Assembly: GCA_003255025.1 (NCBI GenBank)
Contig: QANY01013656.1
Span: forward strand, 682,001 to 746,000
Length of the DNA: 64,000 nt
Direction of reading: 5' to 3'
From: Datisca glomerata
Taxonomy: Eukaryota > Streptophyta > Magnoliopsida > Cucurbitales > Datiscaceae
The notes under the pieces are model-generated. The model saw nothing but the letters and a program-made list of their open reading frames with translations, did not search any database and was not told the DNA's origin. Position 1 is the first letter of the stretch. Every line of letters starts with the position of its first letter. This document shows, one piece after another, positions 34,658-46,847 of the stretch. The position numbers were made by a program, and so were the translations under genes.

Positions 34658-36036
34658 AGATCATTTGGATTGCAGCATATAATAATATCTTTACTCGAGA
34701 AAATTGATGTTTGCGGCAATTCTAGTTTAGATGAACAGTGTTTTTTTTTTCCTCTCTAATCCTTAATCCTGAAGTTTATTTTTGTGCTTGTAGGGGTGGA
34801 TTTATTCTGACACTGTAGCTCTTGTTGAAATTTTTTTCTGATTTTTTTTGAATTTGGTGTAAGGACTGAGTTTGGTTCCTTCTATCATTTGACAAAAAAA
34901 AAAATATACACCCATTCAATCTTGCTCCTAAATTGTGTATGTATTCAGAATCTATATATTTGTGAAATTAATATCAATAGAAATCAAACACGCGAATAAG
35001 AGAGTGATAAATTTGGCTGCTGACATTCAAATGAGAATGAGTAAGGGAGTCTCTATTTCTTTATCTTGGGTTAGTAGGAAAATCAATTTAGTTGTTGATA
35101 TTGTCTGAGTACAATAAAGATCGGAGCAGCTGCATTATTAATGATTTTACTTATTTACCCAATCATATTGTTAATTTAGATGATAAGGACAAAGTGTAAT
35201 TGTAAGTGGTTTTGAACCACCTTTGTACTACTGCTTTTTTATTTCAATGGTAATTCCTGGGGTTCTTTTATAACGAAAACATTGTCTCGTTTTATATACT
35301 GCTGATTGTAGATTTTCATATATTAGACCTGATGAAAACTTAATAGCGAAATTAGGTTAATTTGGCCAATATTTTTTATCAGCAAAAATAAGATTTTTTC
35401 ATGGGCTCATAGGTATTTAGAATGAGAATATCTCATGGATTGATCACTTATAAGAGAAAAAATAAATTTGGATATATGGATTTTTCTACCCAAATGTGAC
35501 CTTTAAAAAAAGCCTAAGTTACTATTTAGATAAAATATGGTTTAATAAATATTATATGCTAGACTCTGGTTTAACATTCTAACATTAAAATTAAAAATTT
35601 TAGTCACAATTTAATATGCACCAAGTTTAATATGAGAAAATTTAAATTAAAAGTTCAACATAATCTTTTTTTTTCTGGTAAATAAACTAAATTTTATTAA
35701 TTTTTGCTTGTAAAACAAAATTAATTTATTATACAAAAACAACAAATTTTATTATATAAATTAGAGGAAGAACTTAAATTAAAGGGACAACTTTACTTTA
35801 AACAAATTTGTTATAGGTTATGTAGGTTTTTGTATTTTAAGTTTATTATGTGGTATGCTATTTATTATATACTATATAATTACGTATTATTCGTAAGTTA
35901 TCATAATTGTTATTATATTTTCTCTTACATATCAGATGATCAATCGATGTAGTAATTGTGGTGTTTTGAGACATAATATAAAGTTACACAAGAAAATACA
36001 TGATATAATTATTGAAATTATGCTCATAAAGTAGGG
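34658..36036. other. AT-rich sequence with no recognised feature
   Basis: No open frame, repeat array or RNA gene that I can support. Possibly old single-copy DNA between element insertions. Confidence 0.4.
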
Positions 36037-37826
36037 TGTAATAACTATTTATGAGTAAACAGTTATTTTTTTAACATTTATGTATTATTGATCTTATGAA
36101 TAAATGAAAATTTTCTTTAATTAAAGTGTGTTTCTAACTTACTTAAGTTCTGGAATAATTATCAATGTAAGAGGAGTAAAGACCGAGCGGTCTTCCAGAA
36201 AAACTCTTCTGAGATAATTCAGAATGTTATTTGCAGTCTTAGGATCGACTGGGCAATTGAATCCAATTACGTCTGTTAGGTTGAAACAAAATATGCTAGT
36301 CTCGGGGCATGAGAGTGGAGACTATATCGGTTGATCTAAACATGTTATAGAACATGTTGAATAGACCAGTAACAATTAGTTTAGAGCAAAACTGCTTATA
36401 TAGCTCTAATATCTAATTGTTACACCTTAAGAGTATTCTCGTAATTACATTAATCTTGAGGTGAATACGAAACTTGACCTAGTTACTTGCGAACTTTGAC
36501 ACGCCAAAGGAGTGAGCTTGAATTACCAGACAATACTTCAGCTGTTGATACGGTGATTCAACTATGTTAGAATTGCTTGATTCACAAATATAAAATTCGT
36601 GCTTAGATTGCAAAAGCGTCTATATCACCTTATGATTTATTGTAAAATTACTATTTTATGAGTCATTGAATAAGACATATTGATCTGTATGAGACACTTC
36701 ACTGATATGTCTTTCTTATTCAATGTCAATAAAAGAGTTAAGGAAATGATAACTAAATGGGTAAAATAGTAATTTTACATCACACTCTTGTTACTGATAT
36801 TCACGAAGGTTAATATCGCTGAATATTTTATGGACCGTGAAATACCAACAAAAAATGTAGCACGCATGAATCGAGAGTTTATTCATCATTATAGTGGAGT
36901 CGTATAATGTAGGGATTAAATAGGTCGGCATTTATATAGATAAATTAGCCATGTATTTGAATCTCATCATTTTATTCACGAGGGTCAATTCGGTCTCAGG
37001 AGTAGTTCATAAAGACATGAATGAGAAACAACAATAGTTAGACCAAAATCGTGTTTTGAACCAAGGTACACTTCCCGAACCCCATATAAGATGGGTGTTA
37101 TCACTAAATTAGTGGAGAGAAAAATTAATGTTCAAATTAATTATTTTATTATTTTTTAATTATTGGATAATTAATAAATAAAAAAAATTAATTAATTAAA
37201 TGATATTGATCAATTTAATTCATAATTAGCAAATAAAAAATAATTAATTAAATGATAAAAATGTAGCGCACATCACAATGCAAGGAGAATATGATTTTTG
37301 GTTTTATCATATAAGGGTATAGAGGTAAATTTTGTAATCATTATATAAGGGATTGTATTAGGGTTACATCCATAACCCTACTCACAGTTTGTTAAATTAG
37401 AGCAGAAAAATGTTTCTCTTATTCTCCCTCACTAATTACCACCGAAAACTCTAAGGAGAAGAGAAAATTTTATTTTCTCTTCCATAGTTGTTTTGAGAGA
37501 CCACACTCAATTCCTACTAATATCCTTGAGAAATATACTTCTGATTCTAACGGGTGATTGTCGGTGCGAAGAACAATTACTAGATCTGTGAAAAATGAAG
37601 AACGCGGGATAGAAATTAGATCCCGACAAATCAGAAATTCTCCATTAATTGAAAAGGTATAATTGTTTCTATCTTCTCTCGATATGTTTATATAATTATG
37701 CATGTTCATTGATTAGTTTTTTGTTTAATTACATTAAACATTTGTATGATTTTTTTTTTGAAATTCCGCCTATAAACTAGTCATGGTTCATTAATTCTTC
37801 TTCAAAATCTAAAACTCCATCCAACA
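36037..37826 (+). repeat. Copia C2 5' LTR (about 1.8 kb)
   Basis: Resembles the solo LTR at 55095-57008 along its length (for example 'taattaaagtgtgtttctaa' at 36119 against 55160; 'cttctgaga' and 'cttaggatcg' at 36205-36250 against 55250-55295). It ends ..ctccatccaaca at 37826, followed by the PBS. The left end is set by alignment to the solo LTR and may be off by some tens of bases. Confidence 0.8.
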
Positions 37827-37828
37827 AT

Positions 37829-37841
37829 TGGTATCAGAGCC
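37829..37841 (+). promoter_or_regulatory. Copia C2 primer-binding site
   Basis: tggtatcagagcc, an exact form of the initiator tRNA-Met primer site, two bases after the LTR end. Confidence 0.9.
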
Positions 37842-39160
37842 TATAATTTTGAATATGCACATTCTGCATTAAACATATATACGGATGAATATGATGATAT
37901 TGACATATAATTTTGGAATGGTAGATTCATAGCATGTTTGAATGTGTTTTATGAATATATCCCGATCGATTGACTCTATGTGTTATTTTCAGTTTTATAA
38001 TTGATTTACACTGAAATTGAAGCATATGATTTTATGTAATTTAATTTTGCAAAGAATTGCATCGTTAAATTTCATGCAAATCCGTCATCGCACGAATCTC
38101 GATAGTCACGCCGTTCGCCGCCGCACGCTGCTGCCTCACGCCGCTCACCCTTACTGCACGTCTCAGTCTGCTGCCACGAGCCGTCCCTGTCTGTCGCGCC
38201 GTCAATGGGTTTTGGACACCCTAGGGTGTGGCACAAGGATTTAGGAAACACTAGGGTTTTTGAAATACTAGCACGCCTAAGACTATGTTAGGCATTAGGC
38301 TGGCATGGATCCACTAAACCTGTTAAGGTTTTGGACAGAGCAAGTGTTCCTCATATAGCATGTCATATAGAAATGGAGATATGCCAATATCAAATTGCCA
38401 TGTAACATATACATGCATTATTGTAGTTTGAATTTATAATGAGTTATAATTTTAGATACAATGAGAATTTTACAAAAAATAAAATTTTTAAATTGTGATT
38501 TAAATTTTATAAAAGTTTATAATTTTTGAAACTTACTTTCAAATTTATAAAGAGTTATGTTTTTTAAAAGCAAAGAAAAATCTATTTTTTTTCAAAAACT
38601 AAGTGAGAGGGTCGTTTACGTTGAAACGTTCTCAAGGTTCCAATTCAAACTTAATTGTGGCACGATGAATGATTTAGGGCCGCCCTAACTATCCTCTCTT
38701 CAATGGGAGAAACTTGATAATCGTATTGCTTTGAGTCATCTAGTTACTTGAGAAGCTGAAGCTTGTAAAGAAGGTGGTGAGATATGACCGCTAGATTGAC
38801 TGTTAGTTGATAGCAACCTTTAAAGACAATGCGTTGGTTAAACACTTAGACCATAGTATATTTGAATCTCTCATAGGAGCTAGTTAATAGGGCTAAGGTG
38901 ACCAAAACCATTGGTGATTAATTGTGCTAGATGTAGTGATATCTTGAGAAGCGTTAACCAAACGAGAAGAGTCTCGATACGATAGGAGATAACTCGAGCT
39001 TTGTCCCTAGATGAGACGAGCTGTCATTGTTGATCATAACTTCATGGAAGAAATATGTTTTATCGGAGTTTTATATATGTAAGTATTTACATCATGCATC
39101 ATACTATCCTAAATGATTAATTATTTATTTATACCGCTTCATTTATTCTTTTCAGTAATC
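37842..39160 (+). other. Copia C2 leader
   Basis: Untranslated leader with a GC-rich island at 38090-38215. The 75-codon frame there (38017-38244) is rich in R/H/T/S and matches no family I know; I treat it as leader. Confidence 0.55.
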
Positions 39161-39990
39161 ATGTCATTATTCCTATTGTCAACAATCTTGAATGCAAACA
39201 ATCTCACTGGTGAATATTATGTGGATTGGAAATGTAATCTTGATATCATGATGATCGTAGAAAAGTACAAGTTCGTGCTCACCATCCCTTGTCCCCTTGA
39301 GCCTATTGATGAATCGACTCAAGAAGAAGAAGATGCATATGCTTCTTGGTTGCGTTCTGATGAGATCGCCTGGTGTTACATCTTGGCATAATTTAGCAAT
39401 GTGTTGCAAAAAAAAAACATCAGAATATGGAGACAGCTGCTGATATGATGTTGAACATTACCAAAATGTTCGGGGATCAGGGTCGTCAAGCCAAATAGAC
39501 TATTGTGCGAAACTTCATGAACTGTCGGATGAAACTGGAACTCCTGTCAGGGAACATATAATGTTGGTAATTAGTTATCTGAATGAGATAGAGATCATGA
39601 GATCTGGGGTAGATGGTGAGACTCATGTTGATATGATCCTCGAGACCCTGTGAGACACTTTTGAGAACTTGAAACTTAATTATTCGATGAATAACTTGAT
39701 GTACTCTCTTCCAGAACTTATGAAGGAGTTGTAAGTTGTTAAGACCATGTTTTTGAAGGGCAAGAGGAAGAATAGAGAGGTAATCTTTACTGAAAGTAAG
39801 CCTTCCACCTCTGGCGCCAAAAGGAAACACAAGAGAGGTCCTAAGAAGCTAAGAAGGAAAACTCGAAAGCTGCAAAAGGCAAGGGCACTGAAAAGTGGAT
39901 AAATCAAAAGACAAGTATCATCATTGTTGAGTCGGTGGCCGTTAGAAACGTAGCTTCCCGGATTATCTCAATGAGTTGAAATCCAAAGGT
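39161..39990 (+). pseudogene. Copia C2: gag
   Basis: Starts 'MSLFLLSTILNANNLTGEYY', with the copia Gag 'L.G.NY.DW' entry and 'DIMMIVEKYKFVL', ending with a stop at 39391. The remainder, in other frames, includes 'IMLVISYLNEIE', 'VDMILETL' and a K/R-rich tail near 39740-39860, then the place of the zinc knuckle near 39915-39960, where Cys/His spacing is no longer readable. Confidence 0.75.
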
Positions 39991-40300
39991 AAATCACTTA
40001 TTACCGAAGCCTGTAATGTGGATGACTTTACATTTTCGTGGATTGTAGACTCTGCAGACGCAAACAATAGTTGTTGTTCCCTACAGGGGTTTAGGGAAAG
40101 CAGGAGACTTAACAAGGGAGAGTTCGGCTTCCGTTAGGAGAATGGAACACTAGTATTGACAGTATCGATTGGAACGATTAAATTGTTATCTGAGAATAAT
40201 TATTTATTTTGCGTGATGTTTATTATATCCCTTTTTTTGGGAAAACCCTTATTTCAGTAACTAGTTTAATTGAGCAAGGATTTTCTATAAACTTCATTGA
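39991..40300 (+). pseudogene. Copia C2: protease
   Basis: 'FTFSWIVDSADANNSCCSLQ' near 40029-40080 corresponds to the W-x-x-D-S-G-A active site; the Gly has become Ala, so it reads D-S-A. It is followed by a short, broken C-terminal half ending 'FISVTSLIEQGFS'-like near 40280. Confidence 0.65.
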
Positions 40301-41230
40301 TAATGATATTGGCATTTTTAGAAATGAATGCTTTTAATACTACACGCATGATAAGTAACTTATTCTATGTAAAACCAAAAGTTCCAATGATTTGTGACAC
40401 TGAAGTAAATACTAATTTACAAAGAGAAAGTAAAAAGTTGAAGCCTGACTCAATCGATCTAACCTACTTGCGGCACTTATGTCTTGGTTACATTAGCCTA
40501 GACAGGATTAAAGGACTTACAAAGATTGGTCCATTGTAAATTTGAAGTGTGGGATCACTACCCACATGTGAATCCTGCATAAAAGGTAAAATAACCAAGA
40601 GACCATTTTCAACGAAGGGTGAAAGAGTTACTCAATGCCTCAAACTCGTACATAGTGATGTATGTGGGCCGTTGAATATCCAAGCAAGTGGAGGTTATGA
40701 ATATTTTTTAACCTTCACAGATGACTCATGTTTATCTAATGCGCCTGAAGGCTAAAACCTTTAAAAATTTCAAAGAGTACAAGGCTATGGTTGAGAATAA
40801 ATTAGAGAAACAAATCAAAATACTATGATCCGATCGTGGTGGAGTGTACTTGTTAGGAGAGTTCGGAGACTTTCTTAAAGAAGAATGTATTTTTTCTCAG
40901 CTTACAACACTTGACACTCTATAATAGAATGTTGTGCCAGAGAGAAGGAATTGAACTCTGTTGGATATGGTTAGATCCATGATGAGTTACTCATCCCTCC
41001 ATGATTTGTTTTTGGGATATGCTTTGGAAACAACGACATATATTATAAACCAAGTTTCATCAATGATGGTGTCTAGTACACCATATGAAAGATGGAGTGG
41101 ACAAAAGTCATCCGTAAGCCACGTTAGGATATGGGGATGCTCGGCACACGTACTAAGATCGAAGACAGGCAAGTTGGCTAGTCGATTAGAATTATGCCTG
41201 TTTGTAGGACATCCCAACTGAACGAAGGGA
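40301..41230 (+). pseudogene. Copia C2: integrase
   Basis: 'LRHLCLGYISLDRIKGLTK' and 'CESCIKGKITKRPFS' (40470-40610) form the zinc-binding pre-integrase. 'LVHSDVCGPLNIQASGGYEY' with the first Asp follows at 40645-40705. Then come a shifted 'SDRGGVYL' near 40830 with the second Asp and 'RRNRTL'-like sequence near 40950, and a C-terminal frame 40961-41221 ('TPYERWSGQKSSVSHVRIWG', 'CLFVGHPN'). Confidence 0.82.
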
Positions 41231-41576
41231 TATGTATTTTATAATCCGACCGACAAGAAAACATTTATGAGCCCGAATGCGTGTTTTCTTGAGGAGGACT
41301 ATATAAGAAGTATGAAGCCGAGAAGCACACTTGTGCTTGAGAAATTATTGAGTGGTAGGACACTGACTCCACAATCACGACTTATTCCTGATTCAATAAT
41401 GGAAGAACCACAGCAGGAGCCTGAGCCTACAGAGCCTCGACGTAGTGGGAGGATTGTGAGATAGCCTGATAGGTACATATTTTATGAAGATTCCTTGATG
41501 ACAATCTCAGATAAGGACCATGATGTACCTGTTTCCTACTCGCAGGCCATTGCTGGTCCTGAAGCAAATCTATGCG
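41231..41576 (+). pseudogene. Copia C2: integrase-RT linker, cut off
   Basis: 'NACFLEEDYIRSMKPRSTL' and 'EPRRSGRIVR', then 'DRYIFYEDSLMTISDKDHD' and 'SYSQAIAGPEA', which is the standard lead-in to copia RT. At 41576/41577 it stops in mid-domain and C1b LTR sequence follows. RT resumes only at its C-terminal end (54784), so the RT core is deleted. Confidence 0.8.
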
Positions 41577-42305
41577 TGCACTATAGTGCCATGTGCCAAT
41601 TTTCAATTTTATTATTTTAATCAGATAAATATTTATGCATTATCTCATATAATCATAAATATCAGTTAATTTAAAATTAACTTATATGATAAAATCTTAA
41701 CAATCAACTTATCTGTTAATTCAAAATTAACCAATCTGTTGATTTATAATTTAAATTATTATCTCATAATAATTTAGTATTATTTAATTTCATAAATAAA
41801 AAATATTGTCTTACTTTCCAAAAATTATAATAAATAATTTAATAATTAATATCACATAATTATCTCATAATTATATATTTACCCCAGAAATTTAATTCTT
41901 TTTACAAGCTAGTCCTTTTTTATGTCCTGAAACATTCACACATTAGATTGGGTAGTACAAAGGTGGTTCAGGGATCATGGACCCATAATTTTAAGCTCCA
42001 ATAAACCAGTTTATTAATTAAATAATATTATTTAATTTAATTATTACTCCACTATAACTATGAAATTGCACTCTTAGTAATTACATAATATATTTACAGA
42101 ATTTCGTGTAGTCCATTGATATAATCATTTCATGTAGTTTATCCTTCAATTATTGGTTCGTAAATTAGAGCTGATTAAATTACCATTTTACCCTTATAAT
42201 TACCTTTTGATCCTTAAGTACCATTAATTCACTAGTGAATGATCAATTTATAACCGTATTATAAATTTGAGCTCAATAACCATTCAGCTCCAGAATTAAC
42301 ACATA
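41577..42305 (-). repeat. Copia C1b 3' LTR, part 1
   Basis: Minus-strand LTR of the C1 family; it matches 53325-54165 of the right-hand C1b LTR. The outer end, about 540 bp including the ..CCAACA terminus, is missing, which fits a deletion spanning this junction and the C2 RT core. Interrupted at 42305 by the TIR element; resumes at 46222. Confidence 0.85.
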
Positions 42306-42809
42306 GGGGCTGTTTGGTATAAGATTGTAAGTAAATAATTTTCATAATATGATTGCTGGAATATGATTGTGGGAATGTATATGCCTAGAAAGTTAAGATT
42401 ACTTTATTTGTTAACACATGTGAATGTTCTGATTTAATGATGTGGGTGTTAGATTATTTTGTTTGTTTTGAAGGAATATGTAAGGGGATGTTTTAGACAT
42501 TATTGTCAAATTTCAATTTTACCCTTATACTAAAAAGTGCTTATGAATAATACTTACTTAATTTATAATAAGATGACCAACATAAGTAATAACAAAGATG
42601 TAGATTTTACCCATAGATTTTTTCGTATATACTTATTAATTTTTTGACCAAACCATTATATTATAATATGTCATGTAGATTTTCATCAAATAACTTGTGT
42701 ACATCTCTTACTTACAAAATAGAAACATTTTGTTATTTTTATCTTGAGATTGAATCAAACTGTTAATTGGTTTAATATGTGTTATGGAACTTATGTAATA
42801 CAAAAATAG

Positions 42810-43038
42810 GGCTAAGGCTGCTCTGGAGCTGGTCAAGAAGGAGAACGGCACTCTACGCAGCAAGTTTGAGCCTTATTTCTAGGTCTTGCTTTCAAAGTTT
42901 CTCTCTTTAAATACACTCATTTTTATCTTGTTCACTTGGTAAGACTTCCATCATCTAATGGTAATAATACATCTTTTTATTTTTCTCAAGTTGCTGCAAC
43001 AACCCGGACCTTCTGAGACAGTTGAGTGTCCAAAGTAA
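42810..43038 (+). pseudogene. 3' end of an unidentified host gene (two exon-like pieces)
   Basis: After an acceptor-like 'caaaaatag', the frame reads 'AKAALELVKKENGTLRSKF' and 'EPYF' (42810-42882), then a TAG and 'VLLSK'. A short intron-like gap of about 90 bp ends in 'ttttctcaag' at 42990. A second piece reads 'LLQQPGPSETVECPK' and stops at 43036-43038. AT-rich, aataaa-containing sequence to about 43300 looks like its 3' UTR. The donor at 42896 is weak. The Lys/Glu-rich helix suggests a coiled-coil C-terminus. I cannot name the gene. It converges with the Rit1-like copy. Confidence 0.5.
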
Positions 43039-43458
43039 GGGAAAAGAGTATTTATCATGGAGATGATTAATAGTTACATCAGTCCATCTCCATAGTAATA
43101 AGCTATTTAAATAAAGCTAGGTTTACCCTGGTGTTCTTTTGTTGGTTTATTTATAGTTTTTATATGGTTCAGTAAAATTTTTGCATTTGCTTCCTAGTGT
43201 TCTGGTCCGTCTGTAAGGAACATTTTTCCAGGTCAATGTCTAAGCTTCTATAATAAGGTTGTATTTCTTAATGGAACCATATTTATAGTAAAAAAAATCT
43301 AGTGGGTTTTAATCTTACAGGCTTCAAAATATTAGCAATAATGCAAATACATTGATAATAGTAACCAAAGTATGGCTCTATTGTATTAAAGATACATCAA
43401 TGAGGATTAAACATTCGTCTTTCTTGGCATCCTATAAACTGAAACTAATCTAAGAATG

Positions 43459-45278
43459 TTAGCAGCAACTGGCAGCAACTCTACCTTGACTAAGAAAATT
43501 GAAAACTTGTCTCAGATTTCCTCTGGAAGGCTGAACATTTATTGCATATTTGTAAATGTACATAAGCCTTCACCACATTTCCCATTTAGTAATGCTCATC
43601 TCATTGAAGGCTTTCCCACAATCAAAGCTACCTGAAGTACGAATCAAGATGTTCAAAATCAAAGAGCAAGCATATATTTGAACAATATAATAGTTAGGAC
43701 ATCGACCACTAATGAAACCCGAAAATAAAATCAATTATAACATATTTGCTACCTCCTCAGACTGTAATGCCTACTTCCAACAAAAAAATAAACAGAACAA
43801 AAAACAAAGAAAGAAAAGTGTAATGCCAATGAAAAAAAAGAAAAAAAAACTTGCAAAAGTCATTTGTCATAAAGTTTTCTTTCAGAAAAAAAATGAAGGA
43901 AAAACGATAAGGAAACTAAAAGCTCATCTCATCACCGTTTTCCTCTTCACATGCAAATGGAACCAAACGAAGAAAACACTATTCCATAAACTTTTTCTTC
44001 CTTTCTGTCATAGTTTTCAAGATCGAAATATAGTTGATGAGAGGACAACCAAATTGGACCACACTATAATGGAAAGAAACATCTTTTCTTTAACTTCTCA
44101 GGCATGACACGGACATCTTGAAATTAAGTAATCTTCTCCTACCATGTAACTTGACGGTTTGAATTAGGTGATGTACCTCTTTCATCAAATTATGAAGTCA
44201 GAATTACTAGACAAACACATATACTAATATCTTCCCCTGCAAAGATATGATAAATATATTAAGTTTAAGCAGTGTTTAGAAAAACTAGATCTCTAATTTT
44301 AACATATTCCATTATATTTCAGGAATTTGACTTGGGAAACATTACTTAAGAAAACTGAACTTAGCCATAGATTTGTAAATGTACCTTTTGTAATTAAAAA
44401 GATATTTAACACTGAGGAATGAGTTCACTGCCTCTGCGGCAGTCCATATTTAATCAGCACATCAAAAGCATACTCAAACATATAACTATTGCTTGCAAAG
44501 ATATAGTGTGTTCTTACCATTGTCACAACAAACAAGAAACGTCTTCACTCGAGCAAGATTTAACTTGGCAAAGTCTACTGCAGAAGGGAGACTTCTCAAT
44601 AAGGAGAAGCGATCCAACTTTGACATCTGTTTGACAAAAGCTACATAAAATAACGTTGCTGCAATTTTATAGAGGGCACTATATCATATCACCATAGGAA
44701 GATGAAGATATGCCTCATTGTCTGGAAGACGAACAGAAATAGTCTCTCGATCACAATTTAATATGCAATCAACATTAGACGCACTTACTGCTGGATCATA
44801 AAGTGCAAAAACAGATTATTAAGTGACTGAGAGTAAGAAATATGAAACAAATATAAACATAGCAGCCTAAGAAGAATAACCAACCATATTCATGCATTAG
44901 TAAGTAGAAATTCTTGGTTTATAGGAGAAAAGACCAAAATGCTCGCACAGGAAGTGAAAACCCAATATACATATTATAGAGATGCGAGTAAATTGAAGGC
45001 TAGAAACGAATGAAGCATCAACACCTAAAGAGACCCCGATTCAAAATCTACAAGGAAGAATGGAATAAAGTTCCTCAGTTGAGCACTTCTACTAAAATTT
45101 TATTTTATTGATAATTTAATCAAGCAACTCCAGGGGCTACAAGACAAATGTTTCTTCATCATACCGAGTTGGGAAGTGCCCACTGCAAGATTAGCTGAAC
45201 CAAGCCAAAATAGTACATCTTTGTGTCATCTTTAGTGCTAGAAATATCGAGAAACAATAGTTGCTCTGCATCTGGGAC
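43459..45278 (-). pseudogene. Captured tRNA A64 2'-O-ribosylphosphate transferase (Rit1-like) gene, C-terminal half
   Basis: Rit1 adds ribose-phosphate to A64 of initiator tRNA-Met, keeping it out of elongation. Five exons in order on the minus strand: E1 45278-45165 ('FWLGSANLAVGTSQL'); E2 44787-44693 ('SNVDCILNCD..YLHLPM'); E3 44626-44518 ('SKLDRFSLLRSLPSAVDFAK', '..VCCDN'); E4 44236-44177 ('EDISICVCLVILTS'); E5 43631-43459 ('PSRGNLRQVFNFLSQGR', stop TAA). Introns begin GT and end AG, and exon phases join correctly at all four junctions. E4 and E5 each have an in-frame stop, and E1 is open only in its last 48 bases. The N-terminal catalytic half is absent. The family match is from recognition of the C-terminal Rit1 motifs. 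Confidence 0.78.
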
Positions 45279-45868
45279 CTGTACCAATTCCCCTCTAAAC
45301 GTGAGGGAATTGGGTTGATTAGTGTAGTTTTTGGCCTGTAGAAGCGAGATTTTTTATTATTAGAGGGATTGGGTAGAAGTTAGTGGGGACAATAGTTAAA
45401 ATATCAATGAAAAATAGGAGATATGGGTAACTCAGAAATCAATTCTGATTTTGAAAATTAACTATGTCTAAATAGAAAAAAGTAGAAAGGAGAAGAAGAA
45501 GTCTTAATCAGCAAAATATTCGATCAATTACAGAGATAAGCAGATTTTAACTGAGCCCTAATCAATTATGTCTAAATAGAAAAAAAGTAGAGATAAGTGT
45601 CAGCAAAATACTCGAACGATTACACATTGCAAGTACCTAAACCAAGATCTGCATTATTATGCATCATATCAAGTAGACAACCAAATTTCAACAGAGCTTC
45701 ATGTTTCTCTCGCTTCTATAGGCCAAAAAATCCCCTTATACTATGGCTTTCCAATTCACGAAGCTCTTTAAAATCTCGCTTCGAGTTTTTGGCCTGCATA
45801 AAAAATGGGTTTGCAATTTTGTAGAAAGAAACACAAAGGCGTCTCTTGAGCTACACCTTCACTCGTGC
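45279..45868 (-). other. Pack element interior upstream of Rit1 exons
   Basis: No further Rit1 exon recognised. It contains a hairpin-capable 'ccaattccc..gggaattgg' at 45285-45316. A word, tttttggcct..agaagcgag, is present at 45328, inverted at 45722 and partly at 45783. A short frame near 45797 (minus) reads 'MQAKNSKRDFKELRELES'. An internal deletion or rearrangement is likely here. Confidence 0.4.
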
Positions 45869-45944
45869 AGAGAGAGAGAGAGAGAGGAGGGAGAGAGAGG
45901 GAGGGAGGGAGGGAGAGAGAGAGAGAGAGAGAGGGAGAGAGTGG

Positions 45945-45976
<32 letters not shown>
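45869..45976. repeat. (GA)n microsatellite
   Basis: About 108 bp of GA/GGGA repeats on the plus strand (CT on the gene strand), in the position of a 5' UTR or first intron of the captured gene. Confidence 0.9.
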
Positions 45977-45980
<4 letters not shown>

Positions 45981-46073
45981 AATGGGTCTGAAGCTGGAGC
46001 TCGTGAGTGAGGGAGAGGGAGAAGGGAAGAAGAGGGAGTAGTTGCCCAGAATGAATATACCCATTGATTTATA
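45977..46073 (-). promoter_or_regulatory. Possible captured promoter and 5' UTR
   Basis: On the minus strand, a TATA box 'ctataaat' at 46067-46073 is followed by a pyrimidine-rich stretch and 'gacccattgtaagctctctc', which contains a plausible donor before the CT repeat. This resembles a plant core promoter with a CT-rich leader. Confidence 0.4.
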
Positions 46074-46221
46074 GGGGTATCAAGATACCCTCCATTAAGG
46101 GTATCTAGACATTCCAGTAATCTTGTAGACTTAAAAAGAAAACAAACCAAACAAGGGTATATCTAAAACACCCTCACATTCCAGGCATATTCTTTAAAAT
46201 GCATCCATACCAAACATGCCC

Positions 46222-46847
46222 TTTAGAGAACTAATATACGATCTGTTAAGAAAACTTGGATTCTAAATCTTGTAAAATCATATTCTCAGCCATCCAAATC
46301 ACTAAATCTCTAAAATTAAAGTCACTAGTCTGTTTTACAAATAAACCTTAACGAGTAAATCAAAAGATCCAGTAGACATGTATAGTAGTCCATGACTACT
46401 TAAGATTTAGACTGATCTACATACGATCATCTGATTGATGTGTATTAAATCTTTATGATTAACGGTAAATTAATAAAGATATTAATCCAAATAGGCCCTA
46501 TCCTATATAATCTAATTATATAAAGTACCTCCACGAAGCGTATTAGCAACCAAATCAATGATTTGGATCTTGATCACGTGCATTCAAAAGGTTTTCTGGA
46601 GCGTATTAGCAACCATTTATTAAAGATTTCATACATTAATATATTGCGAACTATTTTATACATGATCTATTATCTTAATAATCTCGTATTAATACAAGAT
46701 CATAATCTCATTAATGAATATGGGATTGTCAGATATTTATACGAATTATTCAATAATAATTCAAAATGACAATCATACGACAAATGTATTTTTATTAATT
46801 CAAATTAAAATATCTTTACACATGCTTTGAGGGCACTATGCCCAACA
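46222..46847 (-). repeat. Copia C1b 3' LTR, part 2
   Basis: Continues part 1 after the TIR element and ends at 46847 with the minus-strand LTR start TGTTGGGCATAGTGCCCTC. Matches 54166-54783. Confidence 0.88.

Larger units (their letters stand above)
42306..46222. mobile_element. 3.9-kb TIR (Pack-type) transposon carrying gene fragments
   Basis: The left end reads ggggctgtttggtat and the right end, reverse-complemented, reads agggcatgtttggtat: terminal inverted repeats with one gap and one end mismatch. They are bounded by ATA (42303-42305) and TTA (46223-46225), a diverged 3-bp T-W-A target duplication as used by PIF/Harbinger elements. The flanks are the two halves of one C1b LTR (compare 54150-54175, where 'taacacttaaaagaacc' is uninterrupted). 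No transposase frame is present. The interior holds exons of a Rit1-like gene (minus) and the 3' end of another gene (plus), with introns. Superfamily assignment is by TIR and TSD only. Confidence 0.75.

Noticed and set aside
38017..38244. GC-rich 75-codon frame as a host gene
   Set aside because: It lies in the copia C2 leader between PBS and gag, and related elements have similar GC islands at the same place.
43712..44107. 131-codon Lys-rich plus-strand frame in the TIR element
   Set aside because: Antisense to the intron between exons E4 and E5 of the Rit1-like copy; A-rich low-complexity composition.
45743..46064. Open frames rich in RE/SL repeats
   Set aside because: Direct translation of the (GA)n microsatellite on each strand, with no protein-like composition.
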